This document shows, one piece after another, positions 24,287 to 33,340 of a stretch of DNA of 64,000 nucleotides. The DNA is from Pseudomonas nitroreducens (GTDB lineage Bacteria; Pseudomonadota; Gammaproteobacteria; Pseudomonadales; Pseudomonadaceae). The stretch spans positions 62,001 to 126,000 of the forward strand of contig NZ_JACHLI010000004.1 in the NCBI RefSeq assembly GCF_014204515.1, written 5' to 3'. The notes below the pieces were generated by a model, which was given only the letters and a program-made list of their open reading frames with translations, was not told where the DNA came from and did not search any database. A program made the position numbers and the translations under genes. Every line of letters starts with the position of its first letter. Position 1 is the first letter of the stretch.

Positions 24287-24571
24287 TCACTTCCAGTGGT
24301 TACGGTCGTACTCTTTATGGTCGAGGACCGCCCGGATAAATACTTTCTTGAAGGTGTAATCCACAGTGGCGATCAACCTCAGCTTGTTGCCGCCAATGTC
24401 GAACACATGCTTGTCACCGACCTTGTCCACGCTCGGGAACAGCTGCTTCATGGCCGCGAAGTCCTTAGGCTCCAGTTTTCTGATCAGCCTGCACCAGGCA
24501 TCCAGCGCGGTCGACGCATGTGGCCATCTTTCCTGTGCTTCCCGAATACGTTTCTGGGTGATGACATGCAT
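24287..24571 (-). CDS. higB: HigB-type mRNA interferase toxin
   Basis: RelE-superfamily ribosome-dependent endoribonuclease, 94 residues. Visible family traits are basic character, F-D-I-G-G-N-K-L-R-L-I-A, F-K-K-V-F-I-R-A-V-L-D-H-K-E-Y-D and the C-terminal His-Trp-Lys, matching the HigB_toxin (YgjN-like) family. It should cleave translated mRNA when HigA is lost. First gene of the operon; a palindromic operator lies about 53 bases upstream. Chromosomal hig modules are frequent accessory genes in Pseudomonas. Confidence 0.88.
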   Translation of the reverse strand: MHVITQKRIREAQERWPHASTALDAWCRLIRKLEPKDFAAMKQLFPSVDKVGDKHVFDIGGNKLRLIATVDYTFKKVFIRAVLDHKEYDRNHWK

Positions 24572-24623
24572 ATCGATGTCCGTATCGCAGATTGCTATGG
24601 GATGGTAAGGGTCGTGACGATCT

Positions 24624-24638
24624 ATAGCAAGTTGCTAT
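24624..24638. promoter_or_regulatory. palindromic operator of higBA
   Basis: Perfect 7-1-7 palindrome ATAGCAA-G-TTGCTAT upstream of higB, with a second half-site TTGCTAT at 24592-24598. This is the expected kind of site for the HigA HTH dimer. Confidence 0.6.
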
Positions 24639-24845
24639 TGAGGCTCGGAGTTTTCAAGCTGTGGGGCGAGGTCGTCCTCGGGACGAATTTGACCAGTTCT
24701 TCGGTATCTTTTCTCCGGCCATCAATCACCAGCGGAGTTGTGGATAACAGTCCGCAAGCTGCTCCAACTCATCGAACGCAAAGCTCGCTCTGCTCCGCTT
24801 GATGCTCAGCCAACACAGGTAATGCCTGCTGTTGAGGTGGCAAAT

Positions 24846-26696
24846 CTAGCCGCCCACCACCTGATTGCGCCCCTGCTTCTTCGCCTCGTACAACGCCGCA
24901 TCCGCCCGCTGCACCAGCGCCTCGGCGGAAACCTCCTGACCCGGCACCGAAGCCGCGATGCCTATGCTCACGCTCACCCGCCCCAACGGCGAAAGCTCGT
25001 GGGGCAGGGCGAGGGCCTCCACCGCCTGCAGCAACTTGTTCGCCATGCCACGCACACCGGCGAGGTCGGTCATGGGCGCGAGGAAGACGAATTCCTCGCC
25101 GCCATAGCGCGCCACCAGGTCGGTGGAGCGGCTGACCGTGGCCGCCAGCGCCTGGGCGATCGCGCGCAGGCAGGCGTCGCCGGACGGGTGGCCATAGTGA
25201 TCGTTGTAGCGCTTGAACCAGTCCACATCGACCACCGCCAGCGCCAGCAGCTCGCCCGAGCGGCGCGCGTGGCCCCATTCCTGTTGCAGCACCTGGTCGA
25301 AGCGGCGGCGGTTGGCGATGCCGGTCAGTGCGTCGGTCAGGCTCATGGCTTCCAGCTGGGTGTTCAACTCGCGCAGCTCATCGGTGCGTTCGGCCACGCG
25401 CAGCTCCAGTTCGTGCTCGGAGCTGCGCAGGTTATCCACCAGCTGCTGCTGCGCCTGGATCAGCTCCTCCTGCACCCGCGCCTTCTCCCGACGCATCACG
25501 TTGAAGCGGTCGGCGAGGGCGAAGGCCAGCACGATCATCTCCATCGCTGAACCCAGTTGCAGCCCGTCCACGGTGAACGCGTTGGTCGGCAGGATGCCCA
25601 TGGCGCGCAGCGAGGTCATCGCCCCACCGAGCATCAGCAGCGCAAAGGCCGCCAGGAAGAAGAACGCACTGCGCTGGCGCTTGAACGCGCTGACGATGGC
25701 GGCTGCCAGCAGCACCACCGCCGTGGCGAAGTTCAGCAGGATGCCGGCGCGGGAGAAATACGGCAGCGCGACGGCGTAGGCGACGAGGCTGAGCAGGTAC
25801 AGCACGATCATCCCGCGCAGCACCCAGTCCAGCCGCGGCAGGATGCGCTCGAGCTGCATCATCCGCCGCGCAAAAAGCAGCAGCGCGGCCAGCGCCAGCG
25901 ACACACCCGAGTAATAGACGACATTGGAGTTGAGCGGCAGGCCGAAGATCGTCCAGTCCGGCGCCAGGCCATTCTTGATCGCCAGCGCCGCGGCCGTGCA
26001 ACTGACGAAAATCACGTAGAGCAGGTAGATCGGATCACGCAGGGCGAGCAGCAGCATCAGGTTGAACAGGATCATCGCCATGGCGATGCCGAAGTACCAC
26101 GCCTTGCCCGTGTAATCGTCGCGCTCGTAGGCGTGAAACGCCTTCACCGGCCACAGCTGCAGCGGCACCACCAGCCCGATGCTCGACTCCACCCGCAGGT
26201 ACACCACCTGCTCCGAGTGCGCCGGCAGGTTCAGCGGAAAGACCACGTTGCGGTTCGGGTAGACCTTGTTCGACTGCGGCACATCGCTGCCGGTGTCGAT
26301 GGTCCTGTACGACCCATCCGCCTGCGGGATGTTGGCCTGTACGTGGGAGACACGCGGGTTCTCCACCACCAGCAGGCGCTGCAGCGGCGCATCACTCGGG
26401 TTGCCCAGCTGCAACTTCAACCAGAACGCCGAACGGGTGAAGCCCATCGCCAGGGAACTCCCCGACCGCTGATCGCCCTTGAAGCGTGCCTGCTGCTCGG
26501 GCGCTTGCACGTCCGCCAGCGTCAGGCTGCGACTCGGGTCTTCGAGGACGGAAACGTAGCGGGTCAGCGTCAGCGGCTGGGTGGTGAGGCTGGCAGCGTC
26601 GACCACCGAATCGGCCCAGGCGGGGCGAATCAGCAGAACCAGAAGGCAGAGCTGGAGCCAGGACAGGAACTGCCGGTGCGGGGCGAGGGCGGGCAT
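24846..26696 (-). CDS. 7TMR-DISM diguanylate cyclase
   Basis: Inner-membrane c-di-GMP synthase, about 616 residues. Signal-like N-terminus, then a periplasmic 7TMR-DISMED2 carbohydrate-binding-like domain (about 35-165), seven TM helices (about 175-375), a coiled coil (R-E-K-A-R-V-Q-E-E-L-I-Q-A-Q-Q-Q-L) and a GGDEF domain with active G-G-E-E-F (532-536). R-S-T-D lies five residues before it, so the inhibitory I-site is intact. The architecture senses an external ligand and signals inside; ligand unknown. Start is uncertain: ATG 26696 is used, a TTG at 26726 is possible, neither with a good ribosome site. Located between higBA and a tRNA, alone. Confidence 0.9.
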   Translation of the reverse strand: MPALAPHRQFLSWLQLCLLVLLIRPAWADSVVDAASLTTQPLTLTRYVSVLEDPSRSLTLADVQAPEQQARFKGDQRSGSSLAMGFTRSAFWLKLQLGNPSDAPLQRLLVVENPRVSHVQANIPQADGSYRTIDTGSDVPQSNKVYPNRNVVFPLNLPAHSEQVVYLRVESSIGLVVPLQLWPVKAFHAYERDDYTGKAWYFGIAMAMILFNLMLLLALRDPIYLLYVIFVSCTAAALAIKNGLAPDWTIFGLPLNSNVVYYSGVSLALAALLLFARRMMQLERILPRLDWVLRGMIVLYLLSLVAYAVALPYFSRAGILLNFATAVVLLAAAIVSAFKRQRSAFFFLAAFALLMLGGAMTSLRAMGILPTNAFTVDGLQLGSAMEMIVLAFALADRFNVMRREKARVQEELIQAQQQLVDNLRSSEHELELRVAERTDELRELNTQLEAMSLTDALTGIANRRRFDQVLQQEWGHARRSGELLALAVVDVDWFKRYNDHYGHPSGDACLRAIAQALAATVSRSTDLVARYGGEEFVFLAPMTDLAGVRGMANKLLQAVEALALPHELSPLGRVSVSIGIAASVPGQEVSAEALVQRADAALYEAKKQGRNQVVGG

Positions 26697-26764
26697 GCGG
26701 CGGGTCCGGGGATGTAAGTGTGCCAAGGAGTTTACAAGACCCGGTTTGGCGACGCCAAAAACAC

Positions 26765-26800
26765 AAAAGCCCCCGGTAACTCGCGTTGCCGGGGGCTTTT
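26765..26800 (-). terminator. Rho-independent terminator after tRNA-Gly
   Basis: AAAAGCCCCCGG ... CCGGGGGCTTTT stem, 12 bases past the tRNA 3' end on the minus strand, followed in that direction by TTTTGTGTTTTT. Confidence 0.85.
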
Positions 26801-26811
26801 GCTGGGGATTC

Positions 26812-26885
26812 TGGAGCGGGCGAAGGGAATCGAACCCTCGTCATGAGCTTGGGAAGCTCAGGTAATGCCATTATACGACGCCCGC
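26812..26885 (-). tRNA. tRNA-Gly(CCC)
   Basis: 74 bases on the minus strand. The seven-base acceptor stem GCGGGCG/CGCCCGC is perfect, the anticodon arm is GAGC-TTCCCAA-GCTC giving anticodon CCC, the T-arm contains GAGGG-TTCGATT-CCCTT and CCA is encoded. This is the glycine isoacceptor reading GGG. Confidence 0.95.
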
Positions 26886-26981
26886 TTGGGGGTGCCTTTT
26901 TACCAGAAGGGCGGGGCTTAGTGAAGCCTTGGGCGCCGAGGTGTGTGGTGTTGCGGGAGTCGTGAAGCCGTCTGCAGGGTG

Positions 26982-27018
26982 AAAAACCGGGGGCGGAAGG
27001 TCTGGGGCCGGCCCCCGG
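26982..27018 (-). terminator. Rho-independent terminator of phaG
   Basis: AAAAA followed by CCGGGGGC ... GCCCCCGG, 19 bases beyond the phaG stop; the U-run forms on the minus-strand transcript. Confidence 0.75.
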
Positions 27019-27036
27019 CTGTGTGCGCTGGCTGCA

Positions 27037-27930
27037 TCAGCCCACCATGGCGGCGATGGGCACGCCCTGGCTGCTGGGCAGGTAGGGGTTGGCCAGGACC
27101 GGGTGGCGCTGGGGCTGGAGGAAGGCCAGGAGGGCGTCCTGGGTTTCCTGCCAGGCCTTCTTGTGTTCCACGTCGATGAAGTGACCGGCGTTGCGGATGG
27201 TGCGGAACTCGCAGTCCGGGATCAGTTGCTGGAACAGCCTGGCCTCGGCCGGGGTGGTGTAGATGTCCAGCTCGCCGTTCATGAACAGCAGCGGGATGTC
27301 GATGGCGGCGAACTTCTCCATGTAGCTTTCCGCGCTGAGCTTGAGCACCTGGCAGATGTGGAAATGCATCTGCTGGTATTCATGCTCGTGGAGGCCGCTG
27401 ACGTGGCGGAAGTTGTAGCGCTTGAACAACTGCGGCAGGTAGCGGCCGATGGTGTCGTTCACCAGGTTGCCGATGTGGGTGCGATCGCACGCGCTGAGGT
27501 AGTCCAGGCCGCGATGCAGGTAGTCGAGCATCGAGGCGTTGAGCAGCGGCGAGAAGGAGTTGATCACCGCCTTCTGGATCCGCGCCGGGCGTTCGGCGAG
27601 GGCGAGCAGGGTGGCGACGCCGCCCCAGGAGAAGGACATCACCACGTCGGCGCGGTAGTGCTCGATCAGGTCGAGCAGCAGCTGCGCTTCGTACTCCTTG
27701 GTGATGAACTCGCGGCAGTCGTTGTGGGCCCTGGACTGGCCCGCGTACGGCTGGTCGTAGCAGACGACGTTGAAGTGCGGTTGCAGGTATTTCACCGTTT
27801 GCGCGAAGGAGGCGGTGGTCGCCAGCGAGCCGTTGACCAGGATGATGGTCTGGCGCGCTTCCCTGTTGGCATGGAACTCCGTGTGTACCCGATGTTGCTG
27901 AATCTCGACGACGGCGGTTTCCGGCCTCAT
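27037..27930 (-). CDS. phaG: PhaG, (R)-3-hydroxyacyl-ACP:CoA transferase/thioesterase
   Basis: Alpha/beta-hydrolase of 297 residues linking fatty-acid synthesis to medium-chain polyhydroxyalkanoate. It matches PhaG as I know it along its length: start M-R-P-E, I-I-L-V-N-G-S-L-A-T-T-A-S-F-A-Q-T-V, F-N-V-V-C-Y-D-Q-P-Y-A-G-Q-S, nucleophile region M-S-F-S-W-G-G, N-L-V-N-D-T-I-G and G-H-F-I-D-V-E near the end. The related RhlA lacks several of these and has a different N-terminus. ATG 27930 follows GGAGG by nine bases; the frame upstream to 28026 is discarded. Monocistronic with its own terminator. Family now regarded as 3-hydroxyacyl-ACP thioesterase working with a CoA ligase. Confidence 0.88.
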   Translation of the reverse strand: MRPETAVVEIQQHRVHTEFHANREARQTIILVNGSLATTASFAQTVKYLQPHFNVVCYDQPYAGQSRAHNDCREFITKEYEAQLLLDLIEHYRADVVMSFSWGGVATLLALAERPARIQKAVINSFSPLLNASMLDYLHRGLDYLSACDRTHIGNLVNDTIGRYLPQLFKRYNFRHVSGLHEHEYQQMHFHICQVLKLSAESYMEKFAAIDIPLLFMNGELDIYTTPAEARLFQQLIPDCEFRTIRNAGHFIDVEHKKAWQETQDALLAFLQPQRHPVLANPYLPSSQGVPIAAMVG

Positions 27931-28429
27931 GTCGTATTCCTCCAGACGCAGGTCATGGTGCGCATCCCAGGCGGATGCGAAGAAAGTACCCAGGCAGAGG
28001 AAAGCGTCTTGACGTGACAGCTTCATGTCACTCGACGAAAGTTAACAATCTCTTAATTTTCAATTGCTTGGAGCATCAATAGACGCGATTTCCGACGCCG
28101 GTTGAGGCGCGGATTCGGGCTTTTGATCAGGCAGGAAGGGGCGGCTTGGGGAACTGCGCGCCGCGAAAGCACTCTTGGATGCAGCGTGTGACTCATGGGT
28201 CACGCTTGGGCCAGAGTTAAGCAGCCGCGTTGCGCTGGCGCAACCGCCGCCGGGCGGCTGAGTCACATCGGTGGTGCGGATTCCGACGAAATGACATTTC
28301 TCTGCGCGATTGTCCGGCGCTTTGGAGAAGGCGGATTACACTCTGGTGATAGCTGTAATGCCCCCTGCCTAAGACGAGCGAATTCGCCGTGCTCCCCCTT
28401 CAGGCCGATACCGCGTGCGGAGCGGGTCC
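27931..28429. promoter_or_regulatory. divergent intergenic region, phaG / binding protein
   Basis: About 500 bases with no supported gene. An AT-rich patch (28035-28075, GTTAACAATCTCTTAATTTTC) is probably the phaG promoter. A GTGAC-TCATGG-GTCAC inverted repeat at 28186-28201 is a possible regulator site. Nothing else stands out. Confidence 0.4.
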
Positions 28430-29266
28430 ATGGCACTTTACCGACGTTTATTCTCACTGCTGGTCCTGGCTCCGGCCGCATGGCTGTGTGCGGAAGCCAT
28501 GGCCGAGGATCGCCTGGGCTGTGATACGCCGATACGGCTGGCCTTCTACCGCAATCCGCTGGTCTTCCAGGATGGCCACGGCATCGATCCTGACGTCGTC
28601 GCCGAGCTTGCGCGGCGCACGGGCTGCCAGTTCCAGCTCTCGGTCATGCCGCGCACGGATATCTGGAAGGCCCTGCAGGACGGCGACCTGGACATGGCCA
28701 CCAGCGGTATCTCCAGCCCCGAGCGGCGCACCATCGCCTTCTTCATCCCTTACCTGTACCTGCGCAACAAACTGATCCTGCCGCGCCAGCTGGGCGAGGA
28801 CATGAACACCCTGGAAGACTTCCACGACATGCCGGGGGCGCGGATCGGGGTCATCGCCGGGTACCGCCACGGTGCCTATATCGACAGCATGCTGCGGATG
28901 CTGCGGGTGGAGGGACGGGTGCGGGAATACCCTGACGATGCGGCACGTTTCTCCGCGTTGCTCAACGGCGAGATCGAAGGAGTGATCGGCCATGAGATGA
29001 ACCTGCGCCTGGCGGTGGTGGATCCACAGCAGCGCAGTCTGTTTCGGGTGATAGACGTAACGCCCGGCCCGGCGGTGGGGTTGGGGCTGGTGCTCGGTCG
29101 CAAGCGCTTCACGCCCGCGCAGGGAGCCCAGTGGCAGGGCGTGATCGATGCCCTGTGGGTCGATGGCGGGCTGCAGCGGATCATGAACCACAACGCTCCG
29201 GCGCCGCTGGCGGCGGAGTTCCTCGATAGTGGATATCGCTTCGGCTCGACGGACAGAGGCTGGTGA
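28430..29266 (+). CDS. periplasmic substrate-binding protein (SBP_bac_3 type)
   Basis: Secreted solute-binding protein, 278 residues. Signal peptide 1-23 (M-A-L-Y-R-R, cut after A-E-A-M-A). The family-3 fold shows in G-I-D-P-D-V-V-A-E-L-A-R-R-T-G, D-G-D-L-D-M-A-T-S-G-I-S and the hinge strand G-A-R-I-G-V-I-A-G-Y. No ABC permease is nearby; instead the gene abuts an HD-GYP phosphodiesterase, so it may be a ligand-sensing accessory rather than a transporter part. ATG 28430 has GGAG seven bases before; a GTG at 28415 is possible. Ligand unknown, probably an amino acid or carboxylate. Confidence 0.85.
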   Translation: MALYRRLFSLLVLAPAAWLCAEAMAEDRLGCDTPIRLAFYRNPLVFQDGHGIDPDVVAELARRTGCQFQLSVMPRTDIWKALQDGDLDMATSGISSPERRTIAFFIPYLYLRNKLILPRQLGEDMNTLEDFHDMPGARIGVIAGYRHGAYIDSMLRMLRVEGRVREYPDDAARFSALLNGEIEGVIGHEMNLRLAVVDPQQRSLFRVIDVTPGPAVGLGLVLGRKRFTPAQGAQWQGVIDALWVDGGLQRIMNHNAPAPLAAEFLDSGYRFGSTDRGW

Positions 29267-29268
29267 GG

Positions 29269-32142
29269 ATGAAGGCATTCGAACGAGGTATTCCGCTGCA
29301 GCTGCTGGTGGCCGGGGCGATCATCGCGAGCATGCTGGTGCTCGCGGGCGCGCTGCTGATCCAGGGATATCGCGGTGTGGAAGGCGCTCTGGTAACGGCG
29401 GCCGGCGAGTCGGCCAGCCAGTTGGGCGCGACCATCAACGAGCGTATCCGCCGCCTGATCGATCCGGCGGAAAGCGCGCTGCGCCTGCTCACCCACGACC
29501 CGATCTCGCAGACCGACAACCTGCCGGCGCGGCTGGAACGGCTGCCGATGCTGGTGGAGAACCTGCGCGCCAACCGCACCCTGAGCGCCGTGTATATCGG
29601 CTACCCGAACGGTGAGTTCCTGCTGATCCGCGCGCTGCGGGTACCCGAGGTGCGCCAGAGCCTGCAGGCGCCGGATGCGGCCAAGTACCTGGTGCAGAGC
29701 CAGACGCTCAACGGCCAGGGCGGGCTGCTGGGCGAATGGCGCTTCTACGACAGCGAGCTGCGCCTGCTGCGCGTGCAGGAGCGGCCCGACTACAAGTACG
29801 ACCCGCGGCAACGTCCCTGGTATCTCCAGTCACGCCTCACCAGCAAGACGGTGCTGACCCAGCCCTACGTGTTCTTCACCACCCGCGAGATCGGCCTGAC
29901 CCTGGCGCACCGCAGTGTCGACGGCGCAGCGGTGATCGGCATGGACGCCTCGGTCAACGACCTGGGCGGCGAGATGGGCGACCTGCGCCAGACCGCCAAT
30001 ACCGAACTCGCCGTGGTGGATGGCAAGGGCACGGTGATCGCCTACCCGGACCTGTCCAGGCTGCTGGTGCACGAAGGCAAGGACCTGCGCCTGGCCACGC
30101 TCGCCGAGCTGAACGTGCCTGCCCTGAGCGAACTCAATGCCGAGGCGACTCCGGCCGGCACACCGCTTTCCTATCGCGTGAACGGACAGGACTGGTATGG
30201 CATCTGGGTGCCGCTGTCGAACTTCGCCAGCAACGAGGTGAAGGTATTGATCGCCATTCCCGCCGTGGAGCTGCTGGCCGGCGCGCGGCAACTGCTGTTC
30301 AACCAGGCGCTGTGGAGCGGCACCTTGCTGCTGGTGCTGCTGCTGATCGGCTGGTACATCGGCCGGCGTATCGCCCGTCCGTTGCGGGCCCTGGCTGACC
30401 AGGTGGGTGCCCTGGCGGCCTTCGACTTCGCCCGGCCGGTCGGTGTGGACTCGAAGATCGCCGAGGTCCGCGAGCTGAGCAGCGTGATGGGCAGCATGTC
30501 GCGCACCATTCACAACTTCCAGGCGATCACCCTGACCCTGAGCCGCGAAACGCGGCTGGAGAGCATGCTGGAGGGCGTGCTCTCGCGCCTGGTGGAAGCC
30601 ACCGCCGTGATGGGCGGCGCTGTCTATCTGCTGGACGACGAGGAGTGCCGCCTGCGCCTGGCCTGTTCGGTGAACGGCGAGCAATACCCGCAATCCATGC
30701 TGATCGAAGGTTTCACCGAGGCCGAACTGGCCGAACGGGTGGACCTGGCCCTGGCCAATCGCGGGCAGTACCTGGAGGTCTCGCTGCGCAATCGCTCGGA
30801 CGAGCTGCTGGGCATCCTCGTGCTGCAACTGGCCGAGGAGGGCGCCCACAGCCGCCAGCCGCGCAAGCCGTTCAAGCGCTTCGTCGAGGAGCTTTCCGGC
30901 GCCGCCGCGGTGGCCATCGAGACCCGCCAGTTGATCGAGGCCCAGCAGCGCCTGCTGGACGCCATCATCAAGCTGCTGGCCGACGCCATCGACGCCAAGA
31001 GTCCCTACACCGGCGGGCATTGCGAGCGGGTGCCGCAACTGGCCGACCTGTTGCTGCAGAAGGTCATCGACTCGCACGAGGGTGAATACGCCGACTTCCA
31101 GATGAGCGACGCCGAGCGCTACGAATTCCAGATCGCCGCCTGGCTGCATGACTGCGGCAAGATCACCAGCCCCGAGTACGTGGTGGACAAGGCTACCAAG
31201 CTGGAGACGTTGTACAACCGTCTGCACGAGGTGCGTACGCGCTTCGAGGTGATCTGGCGCGATATCGAGCTGGACTACTGGCGAGGCATCGCCGAAGGCA
31301 ACGACATCGGTCTGCTGGCCGCGCGCCGTGATGCCATGCACGAAGCCCTGCGTGAGGATTACGCCTTCGTCGCCCAGGCCAACGTCGGTAGCGAGTTCAT
31401 GAAGGACGAGGACGTCGAGCGCCTCAAGCAGATCGGCGAGCGTCGCTGGCTGCGCTATTTCGACGACCGCCTGGGGATTTCCCACGACGAGGCCGAGCGC
31501 CTGCAGGGCCGGCCCGAGCGGCCGTTGCCGGCCGAGGAGTTCCTGCTGGCCGACAAGCCCGAGCACCGCGTGATGTGGGGCGAGCGCAAGCCGCCGGTGA
31601 CCAAGGACGACCCGCGCAATATCTGGGGCTTCGACATGCGCCTGCCGCCTTACGCGAGCAACTATGGCGAGCTCTACAACCTGGGCATCCGCCGCGGCAC
31701 GCTGACCGAGGAGGAGCGCTTCAAGATCAACGAGCACATCGTCCACACCCTGATGATGCTCACCACCCTGCCGTTACCGCGGCACCTGCGCCGCGTCCCG
31801 ACCATCGCCGCCAACCACCACGAGAAGATGGACGGCACCGGCTATCCGCGCCGGCTCAACCGCGAGCAGATGAGCATCCCCGAGCGGGTCATGGCGATCG
31901 CCGATATCTTCGAGGCGCTGACCGCCGCCGATCGCCCCTACAAGGCGCCCAAGACCCTCTCCGAGTCCCTGAAGATTCTCGCCTTCATGGCTCGCGACCA
32001 GCATATCGACGCCGACCTGTTCCGCCTGTTCATCACCCAGGGCGTGTACCGGGAATACGGCGAGCGCTTCCTCAACCCCGAGCAGATGGATGCCCTGGAC
32101 GTGCGGGCGCTGCTGGAAATCCTCGATGGGGTGAAGGCCTGA
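29269..32142 (+). CDS. dCache-HAMP-GAF-like HD-GYP phosphodiesterase
   Basis: Large membrane-bound c-di-GMP phosphodiesterase candidate, 957 residues. TM1 is about 10-30, a double-Cache periplasmic sensor about 35-330 (P-R-Q-R-P-W-Y and I-G-M-D-A-S-V are Cache marks), TM2 about 340-362, HAMP to 420, a degenerate GAF-like region about 430-560, then HD-GYP. Metal/catalytic motifs are H627-D628 (L-H-D-C-G-K) and H850-H851-E with G-Y-P at 858-860, so it should be active. Between them lie about 220 residues, far more than the 60-65 usual, an insertion with W-R-D-I-E-L-D-Y-W and W-G-F-D-M-R-L. ATG 29269 follows GAGG by nine bases; only two bases separate it from the binding-protein stop. Confidence 0.9.
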   Translation: MKAFERGIPLQLLVAGAIIASMLVLAGALLIQGYRGVEGALVTAAGESASQLGATINERIRRLIDPAESALRLLTHDPISQTDNLPARLERLPMLVENLRANRTLSAVYIGYPNGEFLLIRALRVPEVRQSLQAPDAAKYLVQSQTLNGQGGLLGEWRFYDSELRLLRVQERPDYKYDPRQRPWYLQSRLTSKTVLTQPYVFFTTREIGLTLAHRSVDGAAVIGMDASVNDLGGEMGDLRQTANTELAVVDGKGTVIAYPDLSRLLVHEGKDLRLATLAELNVPALSELNAEATPAGTPLSYRVNGQDWYGIWVPLSNFASNEVKVLIAIPAVELLAGARQLLFNQALWSGTLLLVLLLIGWYIGRRIARPLRALADQVGALAAFDFARPVGVDSKIAEVRELSSVMGSMSRTIHNFQAITLTLSRETRLESMLEGVLSRLVEATAVMGGAVYLLDDEECRLRLACSVNGEQYPQSMLIEGFTEAELAERVDLALANRGQYLEVSLRNRSDELLGILVLQLAEEGAHSRQPRKPFKRFVEELSGAAAVAIETRQLIEAQQRLLDAIIKLLADAIDAKSPYTGGHCERVPQLADLLLQKVIDSHEGEYADFQMSDAERYEFQIAAWLHDCGKITSPEYVVDKATKLETLYNRLHEVRTRFEVIWRDIELDYWRGIAEGNDIGLLAARRDAMHEALREDYAFVAQANVGSEFMKDEDVERLKQIGERRWLRYFDDRLGISHDEAERLQGRPERPLPAEEFLLADKPEHRVMWGERKPPVTKDDPRNIWGFDMRLPPYASNYGELYNLGIRRGTLTEEERFKINEHIVHTLMMLTTLPLPRHLRRVPTIAANHHEKMDGTGYPRRLNREQMSIPERVMAIADIFEALTAADRPYKAPKTLSESLKILAFMARDQHIDADLFRLFITQGVYREYGERFLNPEQMDALDVRALLEILDGVKA

Positions 32143-32165
32143 TCTTCCGCTCGCCACTGCCTGAA

Positions 32166-32199
32166 ACGAAAACCGCCGGCATCAGCCGGCGGTTTTCGT
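32166..32199. terminator. bidirectional Rho-independent terminator
   Basis: ACGAAAACCGCCGGC-ATCA-GCCGGCGGTTTTCGT, a perfect 15-bp stem with A/T runs inside both arms, between the convergent HD-GYP and transpeptidase genes. Confidence 0.9.
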
Positions 32200-32219
32200 T
32201 GTGCGGGAAGCGGTGGCGA

Positions 32220-32966
32220 TCAGCGCTTGGCGAGGTTGGCCGCGTAACGGTTGATCTGCGGGTTCTTCGCCACGGTGCAGCTTTGCCCGGCGAGGAACTG
32301 CGAGGTCTTCAGGTAGCGCTGCTGCGGGTAGTAGGCGAATACGTAGCTGCCGTTCTTCACCGTGTCGATCAGCTTCTGCGCCACCTGCGGGCGCACCGCC
32401 GGGCAACCCAGGCTGCGGCCCAGGCGACCGAGGCCGGGGACGACCTTGGGATCGGCGTAGGCGGCGGCGTGCATGACGATGGCACGCTCTTCGCTGTTGT
32501 CGTTGAAGCCGGGCTCCAGGCCCAGCAGGCGCAGGGAGCGGCCGTGCTTGCCGCTGTAGGTCTGGCCGGTCTGGTAGAGGCCGATCGAAGACTGGTTGCT
32601 TTCGGGCAGGTTGGAGAACGAGGTGGCCATGTCGTCGCCACTCTTCTTGCCATGGGCGACCCACTCTTCGAACAGCAACTTGCGCTGCTTGAGGTCGAAG
32701 ACCCACAGGCGCTTGTCGCGGGACGGCTTGGAGTAGTCGATCACCGTCAGCAGGCGGTTCTGCCCGCCCAGCTGGGTGCTCGCGCACTGCAGCGCGCTGA
32801 GCGCCAGGCGCAGGGTTTCGGTGTTGGCCGCAGGGGCGAGGCGGTGCAGTTCCTCGGCGCTGGGCAGGCGGGCGGCGGACGCGGTCTGCCAGCTACCGAT
32901 CGCGAAGAGCGCGGCAGTGGCGAGCGAAATCCGGAAGATCCCCCGTAACTTCAAGAAAGTCAGCAT
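32220..32966 (-). CDS. murein L,D-transpeptidase catalytic-domain protein (YkuD_2-like)
   Basis: Secreted cell-wall enzyme candidate, 248 residues. Signal peptide 1-31 (cut after T-A-S-A). The domain has V-I-D-Y-S-K-P-S, V-A-H-G-K-K-S-G, I-V-M-H-A-A-A-Y and the nucleophile in R-S-L-G-C-P-A-V, the pattern of the 'murein L,D-transpeptidase catalytic domain family' rather than classic YkuD. Probably forms or cuts 3-3 crosslinks or anchors proteins to peptidoglycan. Two extra cysteines (L-Q-C-A-S; Q-S-C-T-V) may form a disulfide. Stands alone after a terminator. Confidence 0.87.
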   Translation of the reverse strand: MLTFLKLRGIFRISLATAALFAIGSWQTASAARLPSAEELHRLAPAANTETLRLALSALQCASTQLGGQNRLLTVIDYSKPSRDKRLWVFDLKQRKLLFEEWVAHGKKSGDDMATSFSNLPESNQSSIGLYQTGQTYSGKHGRSLRLLGLEPGFNDNSEERAIVMHAAAYADPKVVPGLGRLGRSLGCPAVRPQVAQKLIDTVKNGSYVFAYYPQQRYLKTSQFLAGQSCTVAKNPQINRYAANLAKR

Positions 32967-33340
32967 GAATACAACATTCCCGTTGAATCGATATGGTTTT
33001 TTCTGGGAAACGCCGCATTGTGCGCGATTTTTGACCAGTGATGTGGTGGTTTTTTGATCAAGTATGGGTCCGCCTGTCGGTAATTACGAACTTTTCGCTG
33101 CTGAAAAATGCCGCGAAGTCCCGGTATTGCACGGTGGCGGACGCGAAGAACTCACCTCGGACAGGCGCCTGGACTCTTTGTGTTACGAGATTCTTCGGCT
33201 GCTTGCACGGCCAGCTTTAGGCCGTCTGTCCGGGTGAGGTGTGCAGTTTGAAGGAGGGGGCGGATGCGTCGTGCAGTGGAACGATGATGGCGCTGTAGGG
33301 GAATTCCGGAGCGCAGGATGGTCGCTCCGGATCATGGGCG
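32967..33340. other. gene-free interval between the two transpeptidase genes
   Basis: 374 bases. AT-rich near 32980-33060 (TGGTTTTTTCTGG, GTGGTTTTTTGATCAAG), the likely promoter of the gene ending at 32220. A stem-loop TCCGGAGCG ... CGCTCCGGA at 33305-33331 lies just past the second transpeptidase stop and may end that transcript. No ORF with coding character seen. Confidence 0.45.

Noticed and set aside
27037..27930. Assignment as RhlA (rhamnolipid)
   Set aside because: N-terminus, N-D-T-I-G region and C-terminus match PhaG better, and there is no rhlB next to it.
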